Positions 36,684 to 46,165 of a stretch of 64,000 nt of DNA are shown here, in pieces. The DNA is from Eubacterium sp. (GTDB lineage: Bacteria; Bacillota; Clostridia; Lachnospirales; Lachnospiraceae): NCBI GenBank assembly GCA_024698585.1, contig JAILRB010000021.1:62001-126000 (forward strand). The letters are read 5' to 3'. The first letter of the stretch is position 1. Each line of letters starts with the position of its first letter. A program made the translations under genes and the position numbers. A model generated the notes under the pieces. The model saw nothing but the letters and a program-made list of their open reading frames with translations, ran no database searches and was not told the DNA's origin.

Positions 36684-37259
36684 TTATTTGTTAATATCAT
36701 CTAAAGTCTCATTATATGACGGAAGGAATTCCTTCATGAAGAAATCCAGTTCTTCCATATGCATTGCCTGCAACGTCTCATAAATGGTTTGTTCCGCCTT
36801 AATAAAGTCGGTATTCCCCATATCCCGTTCTTCCAGACATTTAATGTATGCAGACAATTTATCTGCCGCCTTCACATATTTCCAGTCTTCATTTTCCTCT
36901 TCAATCAAAACAGACTCATAAGCCGGTCGCATTTCTTCCGGAAGTTCAGACAATAATTGTCTTGCTGCAGTGCGCTCTACCTTTTTATAGGCATCTCTGA
37001 TTTCCGGCGCATAATATTTAATCGGTGTAGGCAAATCACCTGTAAAGATTTCCGTGGTGTCATGCATAATACCAAGCATTGCAATATGTTCTGCATTCAG
37101 TTTTTTTCCAAAATAAGTATTTCCAATGACAGCCAGTGCATGGGCAATAATCGCCACATCCAGACTGTGCTCTGCAATATTTTCGTTAATTGTATTTCTC
37201 ATAAGCCCCCAGCGGTCAATATAACGCATACGGGCAAGAATTCCATAAAAGTTATTCAT
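36684..37259 (-). CDS. yfbR: 5'-Deoxynucleotidase, YfbR-like HD protein
   Basis: The 191-aa protein has the HD-domain metal ligands in order: EHSLDVA near residue 30, MHDTTEIFTGDLPTPIKY near residue 67, and AADKLSAYIKCLEE near residue 133. YfbR-type enzymes dephosphorylate deoxynucleoside 5'-monophosphates. It begins MNNFYGILARMRYIDRW behind AAAGGAG. It is the first gene of the run toward topB and glmS, with an extended -10 promoter. Confidence 0.9.
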   Translation of the reverse strand: MNNFYGILARMRYIDRWGLMRNTINENIAEHSLDVAIIAHALAVIGNTYFGKKLNAEHIAMLGIMHDTTEIFTGDLPTPIKYYAPEIRDAYKKVERTAARQLLSELPEEMRPAYESVLIEEENEDWKYVKAADKLSAYIKCLEERDMGNTDFIKAEQTIYETLQAMHMEELDFFMKEFLPSYNETLDDINK

Positions 37260-37294
37260 TTCCAGTCTCCTTTCATTGAACCAATAACTGTTTC

Positions 37295-37303
37295 ATTATA
37301 CCA
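37295..37303 (-). promoter_or_regulatory. Extended -10 promoter of yfbR
   Basis: TGGTATAAT (37303-37295), about 35 nt before the start codon, without a good -35 box. The rest of 37304-37380 includes GC-rich GCGCCACTTTGTGCGC but nothing I can name. Confidence 0.6.
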
Positions 37304-37381
37304 AATAACTTGAAAAGAAACCACAAAAAAGTATTGTTTGCGCCACTTTGTGCGCGAGCGAATGCGTTAGCATAAAAACAT

Positions 37382-37408
37382 CTCCGCGAGTTGTGTATCC
37401 TTGCGGAG
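37382..37408. terminator. Terminator-like hairpin CTCCGC/GCGGAG
   Basis: A 6-bp GC stem extended by two more pairs across a mismatch is followed by CATTTTTATT on the plus strand and ATGTTTTTATG on the minus strand. No plus-strand gene is nearby to use it. Confidence 0.4.
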
Positions 37409-37411
37409 CAT

Positions 37412-37456
37412 TTTTATTGCATAGGAAAGTTCAGAGAACATTCCTATGCAATAAAA
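37412..37456. repeat. 45-bp nested palindrome in the yfbR / NodB intergenic gap
   Basis: Sixteen-base perfect arms (TTTTATTGCATAGGAA and its complement) enclose a second GTTC/GAAC palindrome. A long A/T run follows. It may be a strong terminator hairpin or a mobile short repeat. Confidence 0.8.
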
Positions 37457-37458
37457 AA

Positions 37459-37484
37459 AACCTGTACTATTTCTAATACAGGTT
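37459..37484 (-). terminator. Terminator after the NodB gene at 37599
   Basis: AACCTGTA and TACAGGTT form an 8-bp stem followed by eight T on the minus strand (ATTTTT on the plus side). It is about 115 nt after the NodB stop; 37485-37598 shows nothing else. Confidence 0.75.
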
Positions 37485-37598
37485 ATTTTTCGTCGCCTTA
37501 ATTGATTAAAAGAACACGAATATCGCCTCTTTTTTGGGCAAAAAAATCAAATAATCCTTTGGTTTCATTTTATCGTTTCAATTTCCTTAACATTTTAT

Positions 37599-38429
37599 TT
37601 ATTGAAAATCATAATATGCTTTTCCCTTTTTTAACTTTATGTGTTTCATATTCGCCAATTCACTTACCGTCACGAAAACATACCCCTGTTTCTGCATGGT
37701 CGGAACAATTTCTTTCACTGCTTCCACACTCCATGAATGAATATCATGCAGTAAAATAATATCTCCATCCTTAATATTTTTCGTAGCTCTCTTTACAGTC
37801 TTCTTTTTGTTTTTTGTCTTCCAATCCAGCGTGTCCACATTCCAGCAAATCATCGGTGTCTCTACATACTTTCTTAACTTCTTACTTCTTGCTCCGGCAC
37901 CATACGGCGGGCGTAAGAATTTGGTCTTATGACCGGTGAATTTTTTCACCTTCTTGTCCACACCTTTGATTTCTTTCTTTAATTTCTTCACTGATGCCTT
38001 GGATAAATTTGCATGATGTACCGTGTGATTTCCAATATCACAGTGCAACGCATCCATTCGCTTCAGAATCTTCTTTGCATCATTTCTGTCAAGTCCGTCT
38101 CCACAGACAAAGAACGTGGCTTTTGCATTATACTTTTCCAATGTATCCAATAATTCCATGGTATATCGTCCTGGGCCGTCATCAAAAGTCAGGGCAACAT
38201 ACTTCTTTGGAACCGGCTTTGGTGCCGCAGTGGTTTCTTCCACTGTGGTCACTTCCGCGGTAGTTTCCTGTACAGAGGTTTCCTTCTCCGCAATTTTTCT
38301 GTTTTCCAACTCTTTTCCCTGTTTTTCTCTATAAATGCTTCCGCTTACAAATCCGGCACAAAACGTTGCGATAATCACAAGGATTGCCACAACCTTGCGT
38401 GCCAGACTATTTTTTTTACGATTTTCCAT
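37599..38429 (-). CDS. Membrane-anchored NodB-type polysaccharide deacetylase
   Basis: The 276-aa protein has a signal anchor (residues about 12-31), a Thr/Glu-rich spacer (50-70) and a NodB domain. The catalytic residues are D83 and D84 in TFDDGPG, H135 and H139 in HTVHH, R173 in RPPYG, D202 in NVDTLDW and H228 in LLHDIHSW. It probably deacetylates peptidoglycan or another extracellular glycan. It is closely related in domain and ending to the 11462-12526 protein but lacks the Big_2 domain. It is monocistronic, behind AAGGAA. Confidence 0.9.
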   Translation of the reverse strand: MENRKKNSLARKVVAILVIIATFCAGFVSGSIYREKQGKELENRKIAEKETSVQETTAEVTTVEETTAAPKPVPKKYVALTFDDGPGRYTMELLDTLEKYNAKATFFVCGDGLDRNDAKKILKRMDALHCDIGNHTVHHANLSKASVKKLKKEIKGVDKKVKKFTGHKTKFLRPPYGAGARSKKLRKYVETPMICWNVDTLDWKTKNKKKTVKRATKNIKDGDIILLHDIHSWSVEAVKEIVPTMQKQGYVFVTVSELANMKHIKLKKGKAYYDFQ

Positions 38430-38528
38430 TCGGACATTCCTTCTTTTGTACTTTTTTGACTAGGTTCTCATAGCCGTATAGTATTTTATATCGAAATGTC
38501 TTTCTTGTATATAGATTTCACAAAAAAT

Positions 38529-39926
38529 TTACGATTTAATATTTACCGGTGCCCATCCATAAGCTTTATAGTACTGAATATCCAGCTGATGCTCCTCTGC
38601 ATACATTTGAATCAATTCCTTCCGTGCCTTTTCCTTTAATTTACCATTCTCATACTCATCCTGTTGAAAGCGCTCCCAAGCCCCCGGAATGTCCTGAGTC
38701 ATTTTTTCTACATCCTCGTGCCAACCTGCGCCATCTCTCGGAACCTGACAATCCACAACTTTATAGCCGGTTTTTGTCTTCTTTAACTGAAGCCGGGCAA
38801 GACAACCATCCGTATCACATTCTTCCAATATGTTTCCAATTTTATAATATGCATAACTGTCGAAATTTCCAAAAGCATAGAGAGAACCATCTTTTTCCAC
38901 CGTTCCATAAATCACATAGGCAGGAATCCAAACCCTACCATATGACCGCTCTGATTGTCTCTTACTCTTAACCAAATCCAGAGAATCCGACTGCCATACT
39001 GCTCTTATCACTTCATCCTCTGCATTATATTCAAAGCAAGGAATATCCTCTTTTTCCACAGAAGCCCCCTCAGGAATCAACTGAATAGCTTCCTCCTCCA
39101 TCTTTTTATTCTCAGGACTGTATGTGTTTAACAGATAGCGACCATATCCCCCATCATAAACCAGAAAACTGTAACAGATTTTTTCACCATCATTCCAACG
39201 ATAGTAATGTGTGCTCCATCGTTTTCTGAAATCACTGACCGATATGTTGCTCTTCTTCCGAAGACCTCTGTTTACCTGATCCACATTCTGTTCCTGTTGT
39301 TTCTTCCATTTTTCATAATAATCTTTTTTCGTTTCCAAATCCGTTCCTGTTTTTTCATACTCCCACTGTTCCAAACAAGCCTGTTTTATGGAGTAAACAT
39401 AATAGGTTCCAACCGGCTTTCCATCTTTCACGTTAAAGATTACCACCCGGTCTTTTTCCCGGTAAATCACTGTCTGCATTTCGTCATCATTCATTTCAAA
39501 GTAAACACAGCCGATTTTCTGCAAATCAATGCTAGCTGCTAATGCCTTGGTCTCCTGGTCAATTAATACCAGCCCCTGCTCGGATGCAAAGGCGAAATAG
39601 GTTTCATCAATAAACTGTATATCCGGCGTATACTCTGTATTTCCGCTTCCCGGTGCCATTGTCAGTTGTGTAGCAACCTTCCCGGTTTCCTTTCCAATCC
39701 CCAAAGCCTGCTTTACCATTGCCCAGGTTTTTCCACCGTTGGAAAAGTTTACCACTGCAAAAGTCGATAGTAAGACAGCCATCAAAACCACTGCCACTTT
39801 CACAATTTTCCTCGGGTGAAAACGCACAATCCGATTCTTATGTTCCAATTGTTCCCATATTTGTTCCTGTAATCCCATCGGTTCCTGAATGGAATCAAAG
39901 GCATCATGTATCTTTTTATCTTTCAT
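38529..39926 (-). CDS. Putative membrane anti-sigma factor of the 39916-40407 ECF sigma
   Basis: I do not recognise a named family for the whole protein. The 465-aa product has a short cytoplasmic part (about 1-40), one membrane helix (about 42-63, VKVAVVLMAVLLSTFAVV) and a large outer part rich in short beta strands (FIDETYFAFASEQGLVLIDQETKAL, then VVIFNVKDGKPVGTYYVYS), like a small beta-propeller. The gene overlaps the end of an ECF sigma gene by 11 nt, so an anti-sigma role with an outer sensor domain is inferred. No zinc HxxxCxxC motif is seen in the N-terminal part. Confidence 0.6.
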   Translation of the reverse strand: MKDKKIHDAFDSIQEPMGLQEQIWEQLEHKNRIVRFHPRKIVKVAVVLMAVLLSTFAVVNFSNGGKTWAMVKQALGIGKETGKVATQLTMAPGSGNTEYTPDIQFIDETYFAFASEQGLVLIDQETKALAASIDLQKIGCVYFEMNDDEMQTVIYREKDRVVIFNVKDGKPVGTYYVYSIKQACLEQWEYEKTGTDLETKKDYYEKWKKQQEQNVDQVNRGLRKKSNISVSDFRKRWSTHYYRWNDGEKICYSFLVYDGGYGRYLLNTYSPENKKMEEEAIQLIPEGASVEKEDIPCFEYNAEDEVIRAVWQSDSLDLVKSKRQSERSYGRVWIPAYVIYGTVEKDGSLYAFGNFDSYAYYKIGNILEECDTDGCLARLQLKKTKTGYKVVDCQVPRDGAGWHEDVEKMTQDIPGAWERFQQDEYENGKLKEKARKELIQMYAEEHQLDIQYYKAYGWAPVNIKS

Positions 39927-40407
39927 TCTCTGCGCCCTCCTGTTCCAGTTTTTCTTTTAACAATGCTCGTGCTTTCGCAAGTCGGGACCCGATGGTGCTT
40001 TCTTTTTTCTTTAAAAACTTTGAAATTTCCCGGATACTCCGTTCTTCATAATAAAAGAAAAATAATACTTCTCTGTATTTTATCGGCAGTTCCATAATTC
40101 GCTCCAACAACGAATCCTCTTTCGATTCTTCACTGATTGATTCCGGCACATCCCCCACATCTACGTTTTTTTTCCAATAGCTTTTCAGAACATCCTTGCA
40201 ATAGTTTTTAGTCACGGTGATATACCATGCTCGTTCCTGCTGTTCATCTCGAAACTGCTTGCCTTTTTCCATCTGTTTTAAAAAGATTGCCTGGACTGCA
40301 TCTTCCACATCTTCTTTTCGCTTTAGATAAAGAAAGGCTACCTGATACACGGTATGAAATTGTCGTTCATATATTTCTTTCCACTTGTTCAATTCTTTTG
40401 AAGTCAT
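39916..40407 (-). CDS. ECF-type RNA polymerase sigma factor
   Basis: The 163-aa protein has region 2 (about 20-85, VYQVAFLYLKRKEDVEDAVQAIFLK) and region 4 (about 108-158, LPIKYREVLFFFYYEERSIREISKFLKKKESTIGSRLAKARALLKEKL) and no region 3. It should direct polymerase to a small regulon. The downstream overlapping gene is its likely anti-sigma factor. The regulon cannot be read here; no matching promoter was identified in front of the gene. Confidence 0.92.
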   Translation of the reverse strand: MTSKELNKWKEIYERQFHTVYQVAFLYLKRKEDVEDAVQAIFLKQMEKGKQFRDEQQERAWYITVTKNYCKDVLKSYWKKNVDVGDVPESISEESKEDSLLERIMELPIKYREVLFFFYYEERSIREISKFLKKKESTIGSRLAKARALLKEKLEQEGAENER

Positions 40408-40577
40408 TCCTGCTCTCCCGGTAATTATTTTTGCGCGCTTATTTCCATGGCTTTTGAAGAGTTTCCTTACCCCTTCACTATATAAACGATTGAGGACTCA
40501 GATTTTTCCATTTTCTGTAAATATTTTCGTGAAATACATGAAAGAAAGCTTTCTGCTTTTTTCCTGATTGTATACGC

Positions 40578-40610
40578 AAAAAGAGGCACTGTTTTTACAA
40601 TGCCTCTTTT
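40578..40610 (-). terminator. Terminator after thrC
   Basis: AAAAGAGGCA and TGCCTCTTTT form the stem with a T run on the minus strand, 15 nt after the thrC stop. The region 40408-40577 upstream of the ECF gene shows no convincing promoter. Confidence 0.9.
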
Positions 40611-40625
40611 CATAAAAAATGTCTA

Positions 40626-42116
40626 TTACATTCCTAAAAATTTCTTAACAATTGCTTCCATTCCGTCAGCTTCACACTTGTTGTTATGACGAACTTCAGC
40701 ATTTCTAATTTCTTCGATTGCATTTGGAACCTTCACATTTCCAATCTTAGAAAGTTCATCAACCAAATCGAAATCTTCCCAGCTATCATACTTTGGATCA
40801 ATGGCATCCATTACACTTCTTGTAAACTTGAATGGACTGGCTGTAGAAGCGATAACCGTTACGTTGTCATCCTTTGTTTCTGCTTCATATTTTTCAAAGA
40901 CACATCTTGCAACAGCCGTATGAGTATCCATAACATATCCTGTCTTTTCGTAAATATCCTTGATTACAGCAGCTGTTTCTGCTTCAGAAGCATAGTTTCC
41001 GTAGAAATCAGCCAATTCTGCTTTCATTTCATCGGTAATTGTGTAAACGCCCTTTTCAGTTAAATCAGCCATTAACTGACTGTTCTTTTCTGCATCGTTT
41101 CCAGCAATCTTATAGATTAATCGTTCCAGGTTACTTGAAATCAAGATATCCATAGACGGAGATGTAGTAAGAATAAAGTCGCGATTCTTATCATAAGAAC
41201 CTGTGGTAAAGAAATCAAATAACACTTTATTTTCATTGGATGCACAGATTAACTTGTCAATTGGAAGTCCCATGTTCTTTGCATAGTAAGCAGCAAGAAT
41301 ATTTCCAAAGTTACCTGTAGGAACTACAACATTCATCTTCTGTCCATCAGACAATTTTCCTTCTGCATATAATTTAGCGTATGCATAAACATAATATGCC
41401 ACCTGAGGAACAAGACGTCCGATATTGATAGAGTTTGCAGATGAGAACTGGAATCCTGCAGCGTCCATTTCTTTTGCTAATTCCTTATTGTTAAAGATGG
41501 CTTTCACACCACTCTGTGCTTCATCAAAGTTTCCTTTGATTGCTACAACGTATGTATTGTCACCCTTCTGAGTAACCATCTGTTTTTCCTGAATTGGAGA
41601 AACACCACCGTCCGGATAGAATACGATGATACGTGTTCCCGGAACATCCGCAAAACCTGCCATGGCAGCTTTTCCTGTATCTCCTGAAGTTGCTGTTAAG
41701 ATAACAATTTCATTTTCAACGCCATTCTTCTTAGCAGATGTTGTAAGAAGATGTGGAAGGATGGACAATGCCATATCCTTAAATGCGATGGTCTTTCCAT
41801 GGAATAATTCTAAGAAGTATGCACCTTCTACTTCAGCTAATGGTGCAATTTCTTCGGTATCAAATTTTGAATCATATGCATTGTTGATACAATTCTTTAA
41901 TTCTTCTTCTGTAAAATCTGTGAAATACAGTTTCATGACTTCGTAAGCCACTTCCTGATAAGACATCTTTGATAATTCTTCTACAGTCGCTTCCAATTTA
42001 GGAATTTCTGTCGGAACAAATAATCCGCCGTCCTTTGCAAGTCCCTGAAGAATTGCCTTGGAAGCTGTGAAACCTTTTTCCTGTCCTCTGGTACTATTGT
42101 ATAAAATTTCTTTCAT
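40626..42116 (-). CDS. thrC: Threonine synthase
   Basis: ThrC converts O-phosphohomoserine to threonine with PLP. It has 496 aa, the long form. The start MKEILYNSTRGQEKGFTASKAILQGLAKDGGLFVP is typical, the PLP lysine is in HGKTIAFKDMALSILPHL near residue 112, ATSGDTGKAAMAGF binds the cofactor phosphate region, and VPTGNFGNILAAYYAK follows. It starts behind AAAGGAG. It follows leuD after a 136-nt gap with repeats, so it may be read with leuCD. Confidence 0.97.
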   Translation of the reverse strand: MKEILYNSTRGQEKGFTASKAILQGLAKDGGLFVPTEIPKLEATVEELSKMSYQEVAYEVMKLYFTDFTEEELKNCINNAYDSKFDTEEIAPLAEVEGAYFLELFHGKTIAFKDMALSILPHLLTTSAKKNGVENEIVILTATSGDTGKAAMAGFADVPGTRIIVFYPDGGVSPIQEKQMVTQKGDNTYVVAIKGNFDEAQSGVKAIFNNKELAKEMDAAGFQFSSANSINIGRLVPQVAYYVYAYAKLYAEGKLSDGQKMNVVVPTGNFGNILAAYYAKNMGLPIDKLICASNENKVLFDFFTTGSYDKNRDFILTTSPSMDILISSNLERLIYKIAGNDAEKNSQLMADLTEKGVYTITDEMKAELADFYGNYASEAETAAVIKDIYEKTGYVMDTHTAVARCVFEKYEAETKDDNVTVIASTASPFKFTRSVMDAIDPKYDSWEDFDLVDELSKIGNVKVPNAIEEIRNAEVRHNNKCEADGMEAIVKKFLGM

Positions 42117-42252
42117 TTGAATCTCCTTTTACTTTGCGCTCTGCAAAGCTCGAAAATATTTCTGCTGATGCAGAAATACAAGCTTCGCTTGTTTACTTAT
42201 TTTCTCGCTAAACAGCCAGTAAAACCGAATGTTCGCTTCGCTCCATTCTCTT
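42117..42252. repeat. Gap between leuD and thrC flanked by a 15-bp direct repeat, with small hairpins
   Basis: CTTTTACTTTGCGCT occurs at 42126-42140 and again at 42250-42264, where it encodes the end of leuD. Between the copies are hairpins ATTTCTGC/GCAGAAAT and CAAGC/GCTTG and a GCGAAGCGAAC stretch. The first copy overlaps the thrC ribosome site. Confidence 0.6.
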
Positions 42253-42741
42253 TTACTTTGCGCTGTTTATGTAGTTAATCAAACCACCATTTGCAATAAT
42301 CTTCTGCATGAATTCAGGGAAAGCCTGTCCCTGAAATTCAGTGCCTTTGGTCTTATTGTAAATCTTTCCGCTGTCAAAATCCACTTCAACCTGATCACCG
42401 TCTTCAATGCCCTTTGCAGCTTCCGGACATTCGATAATCGGAAGACCGATGTTAATGGCATTACGGTAAAAGATTCTGGCAAAAGTTTCTGCGATTACAC
42501 AGCTTACTCCTGCAGCCTTAATGGAAATTGGTGCGTGTTCTCTGGAAGAACCACAACCAAAGTTTTTATCCGCTACAATGATATCTCCTTCAGATACCTT
42601 GTTTACAAATTCCTTATCAATATCTTCCATACAATGTTTTGCAAGTTCTGCAGGATCTGGAACGTTCAAATATCTTGCAGGAATAATAACGTCAGTATCT
42701 ACATTGCTTCCAAACTTAAATACTCTTCCTTCTGCTTTCAT
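42253..42741 (-). CDS. leuD: 3-Isopropylmalate dehydratase small subunit
   Basis: LeuD is the swivel-domain subunit of isopropylmalate isomerase in leucine synthesis. It has 162 aa, the short bacterial/archaeal type. It shows [16 protein letters not shown] near the N-terminus and [15 protein letters not shown] near residue 57, the substrate loop. It starts behind AGGAGG, 9 nt after leuC. leuA and leuB are not here. Confidence 0.96.
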   Translation of the reverse strand: MKAEGRVFKFGSNVDTDVIIPARYLNVPDPAELAKHCMEDIDKEFVNKVSEGDIIVADKNFGCGSSREHAPISIKAAGVSCVIAETFARIFYRNAINIGLPIIECPEAAKGIEDGDQVEVDFDSGKIYNKTKGTEFQGQAFPEFMQKIIANGGLINYINSAK

Positions 42742-42750
42742 ATCTGCCTC

Positions 42751-44016
42751 CTATAATCCTAATTCTTCCGGTCCTGAAATCTTTCCGGTAATGGCACTGG
42801 CTGCAGCTACTGCCGGAGAAGCCAGATAAACTTCTGATTCAGGATCTCCCATACGACCTACAAAGTTACGGTTTGTGGTAGCGACTGCGCGCTCACCCTT
42901 TGTCATGATACCCATATGTCCACCAAGACAAGGACCACAAGTCGGTGTACTTACCGCACAACCAGCCTTAACGAAAGTTGTCATGATTCCTTCTTCGATA
43001 CACTTCAGATAAATGTCCTGTGTAGCCGGGAAGATGATACAACGAACACCTTTCTTTACTTCACGTCCTTCTAAAATCTTTGCAGCAATACGCATATCTT
43101 CTAAACGTCCGTTGGTACAAGAACCGATAACAACCTGATCAATCTTTATCTCACCGACTTCATCGATTGTTCTTGTATTTTCCGGAAGATGTGGGAATGC
43201 AACCGTTGGCTTTAATGTACTTAAGTCAATGGTATATTCCTCATCATATTCTGCATCTGCATCTGCTTCATAAACAGTAAATTCCTTTGTGGAATGTTCT
43301 TTCATATATTCTTTGGTTAAATCATCAACAATAAAGATTCCGTTCTTTCCGCCGGCTTCGATTGCCATGTTTGTCATGGCAAATCTATCATCCATGGAAA
43401 GATACTGAATTCCGTCTCCCACAAATTCCATGGAACGGTAAAGAGCTCCATCCACACCAATCATTCCGATGATATGAAGAATAATATCTTTTCCGCTAAC
43501 CCATTTTGCAGGCTTTCCTGTTAAATTAAATTTAATCGCTGATGGAACCTTGAACCAAGCCTTTCCTGTTGCCATACCGGCAGCCATATCGGTACTACCA
43601 ACACCGGTAGAAAATGCTCCAAGAGCTCCATAAGTACATGTATGTGAATCAGCACCGATGACTACATCCCCAGCTACAACCAAACCTTTTTCCGGTAAGA
43701 GTGCATGCTCAATTCCTACTCTACCTGTTTCGAAATAGTTTGTAATGTCATTTTCTTCAGCAAAATCTTTTACACACTTATAAAGTTCTGCTGACTTAAT
43801 ATCCTTATTCGGTGTGAAATGGTCAGGAACCAATGCAATCTTATCTTTACAGAATACACAGTCCACATCCATCTTCTTCATTTCACCAATGGCAACCGGT
43901 GCAGTAACGTCATTTCCTAAAACCAAATCAAGATCAGCCTCGATTAACTGTCCTGCTTTTACTTCTGGAAGACCTGCATGTGCTGCAAGGATTTTCTGTG
44001 TCATAGTCATTCCCAT
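42751..44016 (-). CDS. leuC: 3-Isopropylmalate dehydratase large subunit
   Basis: LeuC carries the 4Fe-4S cluster that isomerizes 2- to 3-isopropylmalate. The ATG at 44016 follows AAAGGAGG; the frame open to 44070 has no ribosome site and adds residues without similarity. The 421-aa protein has [40 protein letters not shown] and [17 protein letters not shown], which supply the three cluster Cys, and [11 protein letters not shown]. Length and pairing fit the LeuC2 type (about 420 aa) rather than the 470-aa type. Confidence 0.96.
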   Translation of the reverse strand: MGMTMTQKILAAHAGLPEVKAGQLIEADLDLVLGNDVTAPVAIGEMKKMDVDCVFCKDKIALVPDHFTPNKDIKSAELYKCVKDFAEENDITNYFETGRVGIEHALLPEKGLVVAGDVVIGADSHTCTYGALGAFSTGVGSTDMAAGMATGKAWFKVPSAIKFNLTGKPAKWVSGKDIILHIIGMIGVDGALYRSMEFVGDGIQYLSMDDRFAMTNMAIEAGGKNGIFIVDDLTKEYMKEHSTKEFTVYEADADAEYDEEYTIDLSTLKPTVAFPHLPENTRTIDEVGEIKIDQVVIGSCTNGRLEDMRIAAKILEGREVKKGVRCIIFPATQDIYLKCIEEGIMTTFVKAGCAVSTPTCGPCLGGHMGIMTKGERAVATTNRNFVGRMGDPESEVYLASPAVAAASAITGKISGPEELGL

Positions 44017-44105
44017 GATGATTTCCTCCTTTAAAATCTTACTTATCATTATAACAATGTCATAATCCATACTATTTTAAAGCAAAACCTATTAATCGTC
44101 AATGG

Positions 44106-45566
44106 TTAATGAGGATTCCTGCAGTTTTCCACCAATGCATCCATTTCTTCCTGCTTACAATACGGTATATCCAAATAGCTCTGATCCATCTTTGCCAAAA
44201 TATGAACACCGCCACGACAAATCCCAAGTTTCTTTGTCAATACATTACTTTTTATGGAGATGTGCTGAATTTTGTCGATGTGAACAATCATATGTTTCGT
44301 TCCAAAAATCCCTTCCTTATCGTTAAAATAGTGATTTTTAACGGTAGCACCTTTTACCATGTAAGACAAATAATATGCTAACAGAATGAAAAACACTGCT
44401 ACTATCCATCCATAGATTCCTACACCAACAGGGACCTCATCAAACTTCTTCTTTACCGAAAAAAATATTCCACCAAAAATCATTGTGAAGAATAACAAAT
44501 TCTTAATTTTCAACACCCATACCATCTTCGGTTGTCTCATTAGATGAAATTCTATCGCATCGGAGTATTCTGGAAGAAGTATTTTTAAAATCTGTTGTAA
44601 CTGCTTCAAACTACAATAAAGGCAAAAAAAGGTTTTCTCTTTTTCTTCATCCCCCATTCCAACATTAATCAATTCTGCCGAATATTTTTTAAAGATTCTC
44701 GCCATAAACGTTTGACGAATCACAATTCCATTTACCTTCTCCACCGGAATGGAATACTCAACTCTTTTGATTTTCCCATATCGAATATATATTTTATTAT
44801 CAGTTCGTTTTGTTGCAAACTCTGCATATTTCAAGTAATAACAAATCCCCTGATACGTTATCCAGCATCCAAAAATGACAATATTTATCAGAATAATTAT
44901 TCCACTGGAAAAAAGTAAATTCTCCCCTTCGATCACCATACTTATAAAGCTTATTATACTCCCGAAGAAAACAAAGAATGTCAGTAAAGTTAAATATCTA
45001 ACAGAATAAACGGTATTCATAATAATATCCCTTGGTTCGGAAACAAAATCAAACATTTCTATATCATTGTTTGATACTTCCTCACCATTCAGATATGCCA
45101 TTCCAGCAAGGATTTCTTCCTTTAACGCATTTGCATCATCCTTTTTCAAAGTAAGCTTCATATCTGTTGTATCTGCGGTAGAAAAACTATTGGTATTAAT
45201 TTTAAGATTACAAATTCCAAAAAGCCTTCCTATAATCGTTTGCTCTAGATTTACATTGGATATATTTCCAATACCGATTGTATTCTTTTTAAAAAAGACG
45301 GTGTTTCTTTCCATACTGATTGTCCCGTCTTCTATGACTATCCATGTCTTATACCAAACACGAATTTTCCATAAGAAAATAATTATAAAAAAAACAAATG
45401 CACCGACTATGATTTTCGTCAATTCAGATTTTATTTCATCCATGGATTGTTTTCCCTCAATAATATTATTATAAATATTCAATCCAACTCCAATCAGAAT
45501 GGTAAAAACAGGTATGACATTCTGGAAAACACTAAAAAAATGATTTCTAAATCTTTGTTTCCTCAT
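44106..45566 (-). CDS. bPH2 (DUF304) membrane protein, YdbT-like
   Basis: The 486-aa protein contains repeated bacterial PH-like segments, each next to paired membrane helices: KTWIVIEDGTISMERNTVFFKKNTIGIGNISNVNLEQTI near residue 75, IYIRYGKIKRVEYSIPVEKVNGIVIRQ near residue 265 and GTKHMIVHIDKIQHISIKSN near residue 430. About six hydrophobic helices lie between them. The function of this family in Firmicutes is not settled; envelope stress tolerance has been suggested. Its start overlaps the stop of the upstream smaller PH gene by 4 nt (ATGA), as in ydbS-ydbT pairs. Confidence 0.82.
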   Translation of the reverse strand: MRKQRFRNHFFSVFQNVIPVFTILIGVGLNIYNNIIEGKQSMDEIKSELTKIIVGAFVFFIIIFLWKIRVWYKTWIVIEDGTISMERNTVFFKKNTIGIGNISNVNLEQTIIGRLFGICNLKINTNSFSTADTTDMKLTLKKDDANALKEEILAGMAYLNGEEVSNNDIEMFDFVSEPRDIIMNTVYSVRYLTLLTFFVFFGSIISFISMVIEGENLLFSSGIIILINIVIFGCWITYQGICYYLKYAEFATKRTDNKIYIRYGKIKRVEYSIPVEKVNGIVIRQTFMARIFKKYSAELINVGMGDEEKEKTFFCLYCSLKQLQQILKILLPEYSDAIEFHLMRQPKMVWVLKIKNLLFFTMIFGGIFFSVKKKFDEVPVGVGIYGWIVAVFFILLAYYLSYMVKGATVKNHYFNDKEGIFGTKHMIVHIDKIQHISIKSNVLTKKLGICRGGVHILAKMDQSYLDIPYCKQEEMDALVENCRNPH

Positions 45567-46054
45567 CCTTCTTCGTACTCCTGTTTTTGTTTTTCTTTTA
45601 GTGCCTCTTGATTAATGGATTTTAGCAGACTTTTGGAAATCTGTTCCGCCTTTTCCTCTTCTAGGAAACGAATTGTCACATCTCCTCCTGCTGTAGTCAC
45701 ATTCACTTTCGCAACCCCACAGATTTTATCAAACGGACCCTTTAGAATTTCCAATTTATGTAACCGTTCAATAGGAACAATTTCTCTTGTTGTAAATATA
45801 TATCCTTCGATAATATCAATACATTCCTCATCAATTTTATATCGGTAACGATGAAACCGAAACCATGGGCTGATGACTGCATTCAAGAGACATATCACCA
45901 TTAAAATAATTAATAGTATACTCAAAACCGGGATGTGATTCGGCAAAATAAAAGAAAACTCAATAATCAATAATGTGCCGATACAAAATATCATGGCTCC
46001 CCCGGTTCCAAGGTACATATTGATTAATGCTCTTTTTGTTAATTTCTCGTACAT
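45563..46054 (-). CDS. bPH2 (DUF304) membrane protein, YdbS-like
   Basis: The 163-aa protein has two membrane helices (about 15-60) followed by one PH-like domain: YKIDEECIDIIEGYIFTTREIVPIERLHKLEILKGPF and VTTAGGDVTIRFLEEE. This is the smaller partner of the YdbS/YdbT pair; the two probably form one membrane complex. It starts behind GAGGAGG and has an extended -10 promoter. Confidence 0.85.
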   Translation of the reverse strand: MYEKLTKRALINMYLGTGGAMIFCIGTLLIIEFSFILPNHIPVLSILLIILMVICLLNAVISPWFRFHRYRYKIDEECIDIIEGYIFTTREIVPIERLHKLEILKGPFDKICGVAKVNVTTAGGDVTIRFLEEEKAEQISKSLLKSINQEALKEKQKQEYEEG

Positions 46055-46083
46055 TGAAACCTCCTCAAAATAAATCAGGAAAT

Positions 46084-46092
46084 ATTATAACA
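46084..46092 (-). promoter_or_regulatory. Extended -10 promoter of the bPH2 pair
   Basis: TGTTATAAT (46092-46084), about 30 nt before the start codon at 46054. The -35 region is poor. Confidence 0.5.
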
Positions 46093-46165
46093 TAAATTCT
46101 TTTGGGTATGTTATAGTTTCAGTAAACATATTCAGCATAAAATACATAACGATATTGGAGGGATT

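Noticed and set aside
42229-42756. 175-aa plus-strand frame opposite leuD
   Set aside because: It is the shadow of leuD, with composition typical of an antisense frame and no family resemblance.
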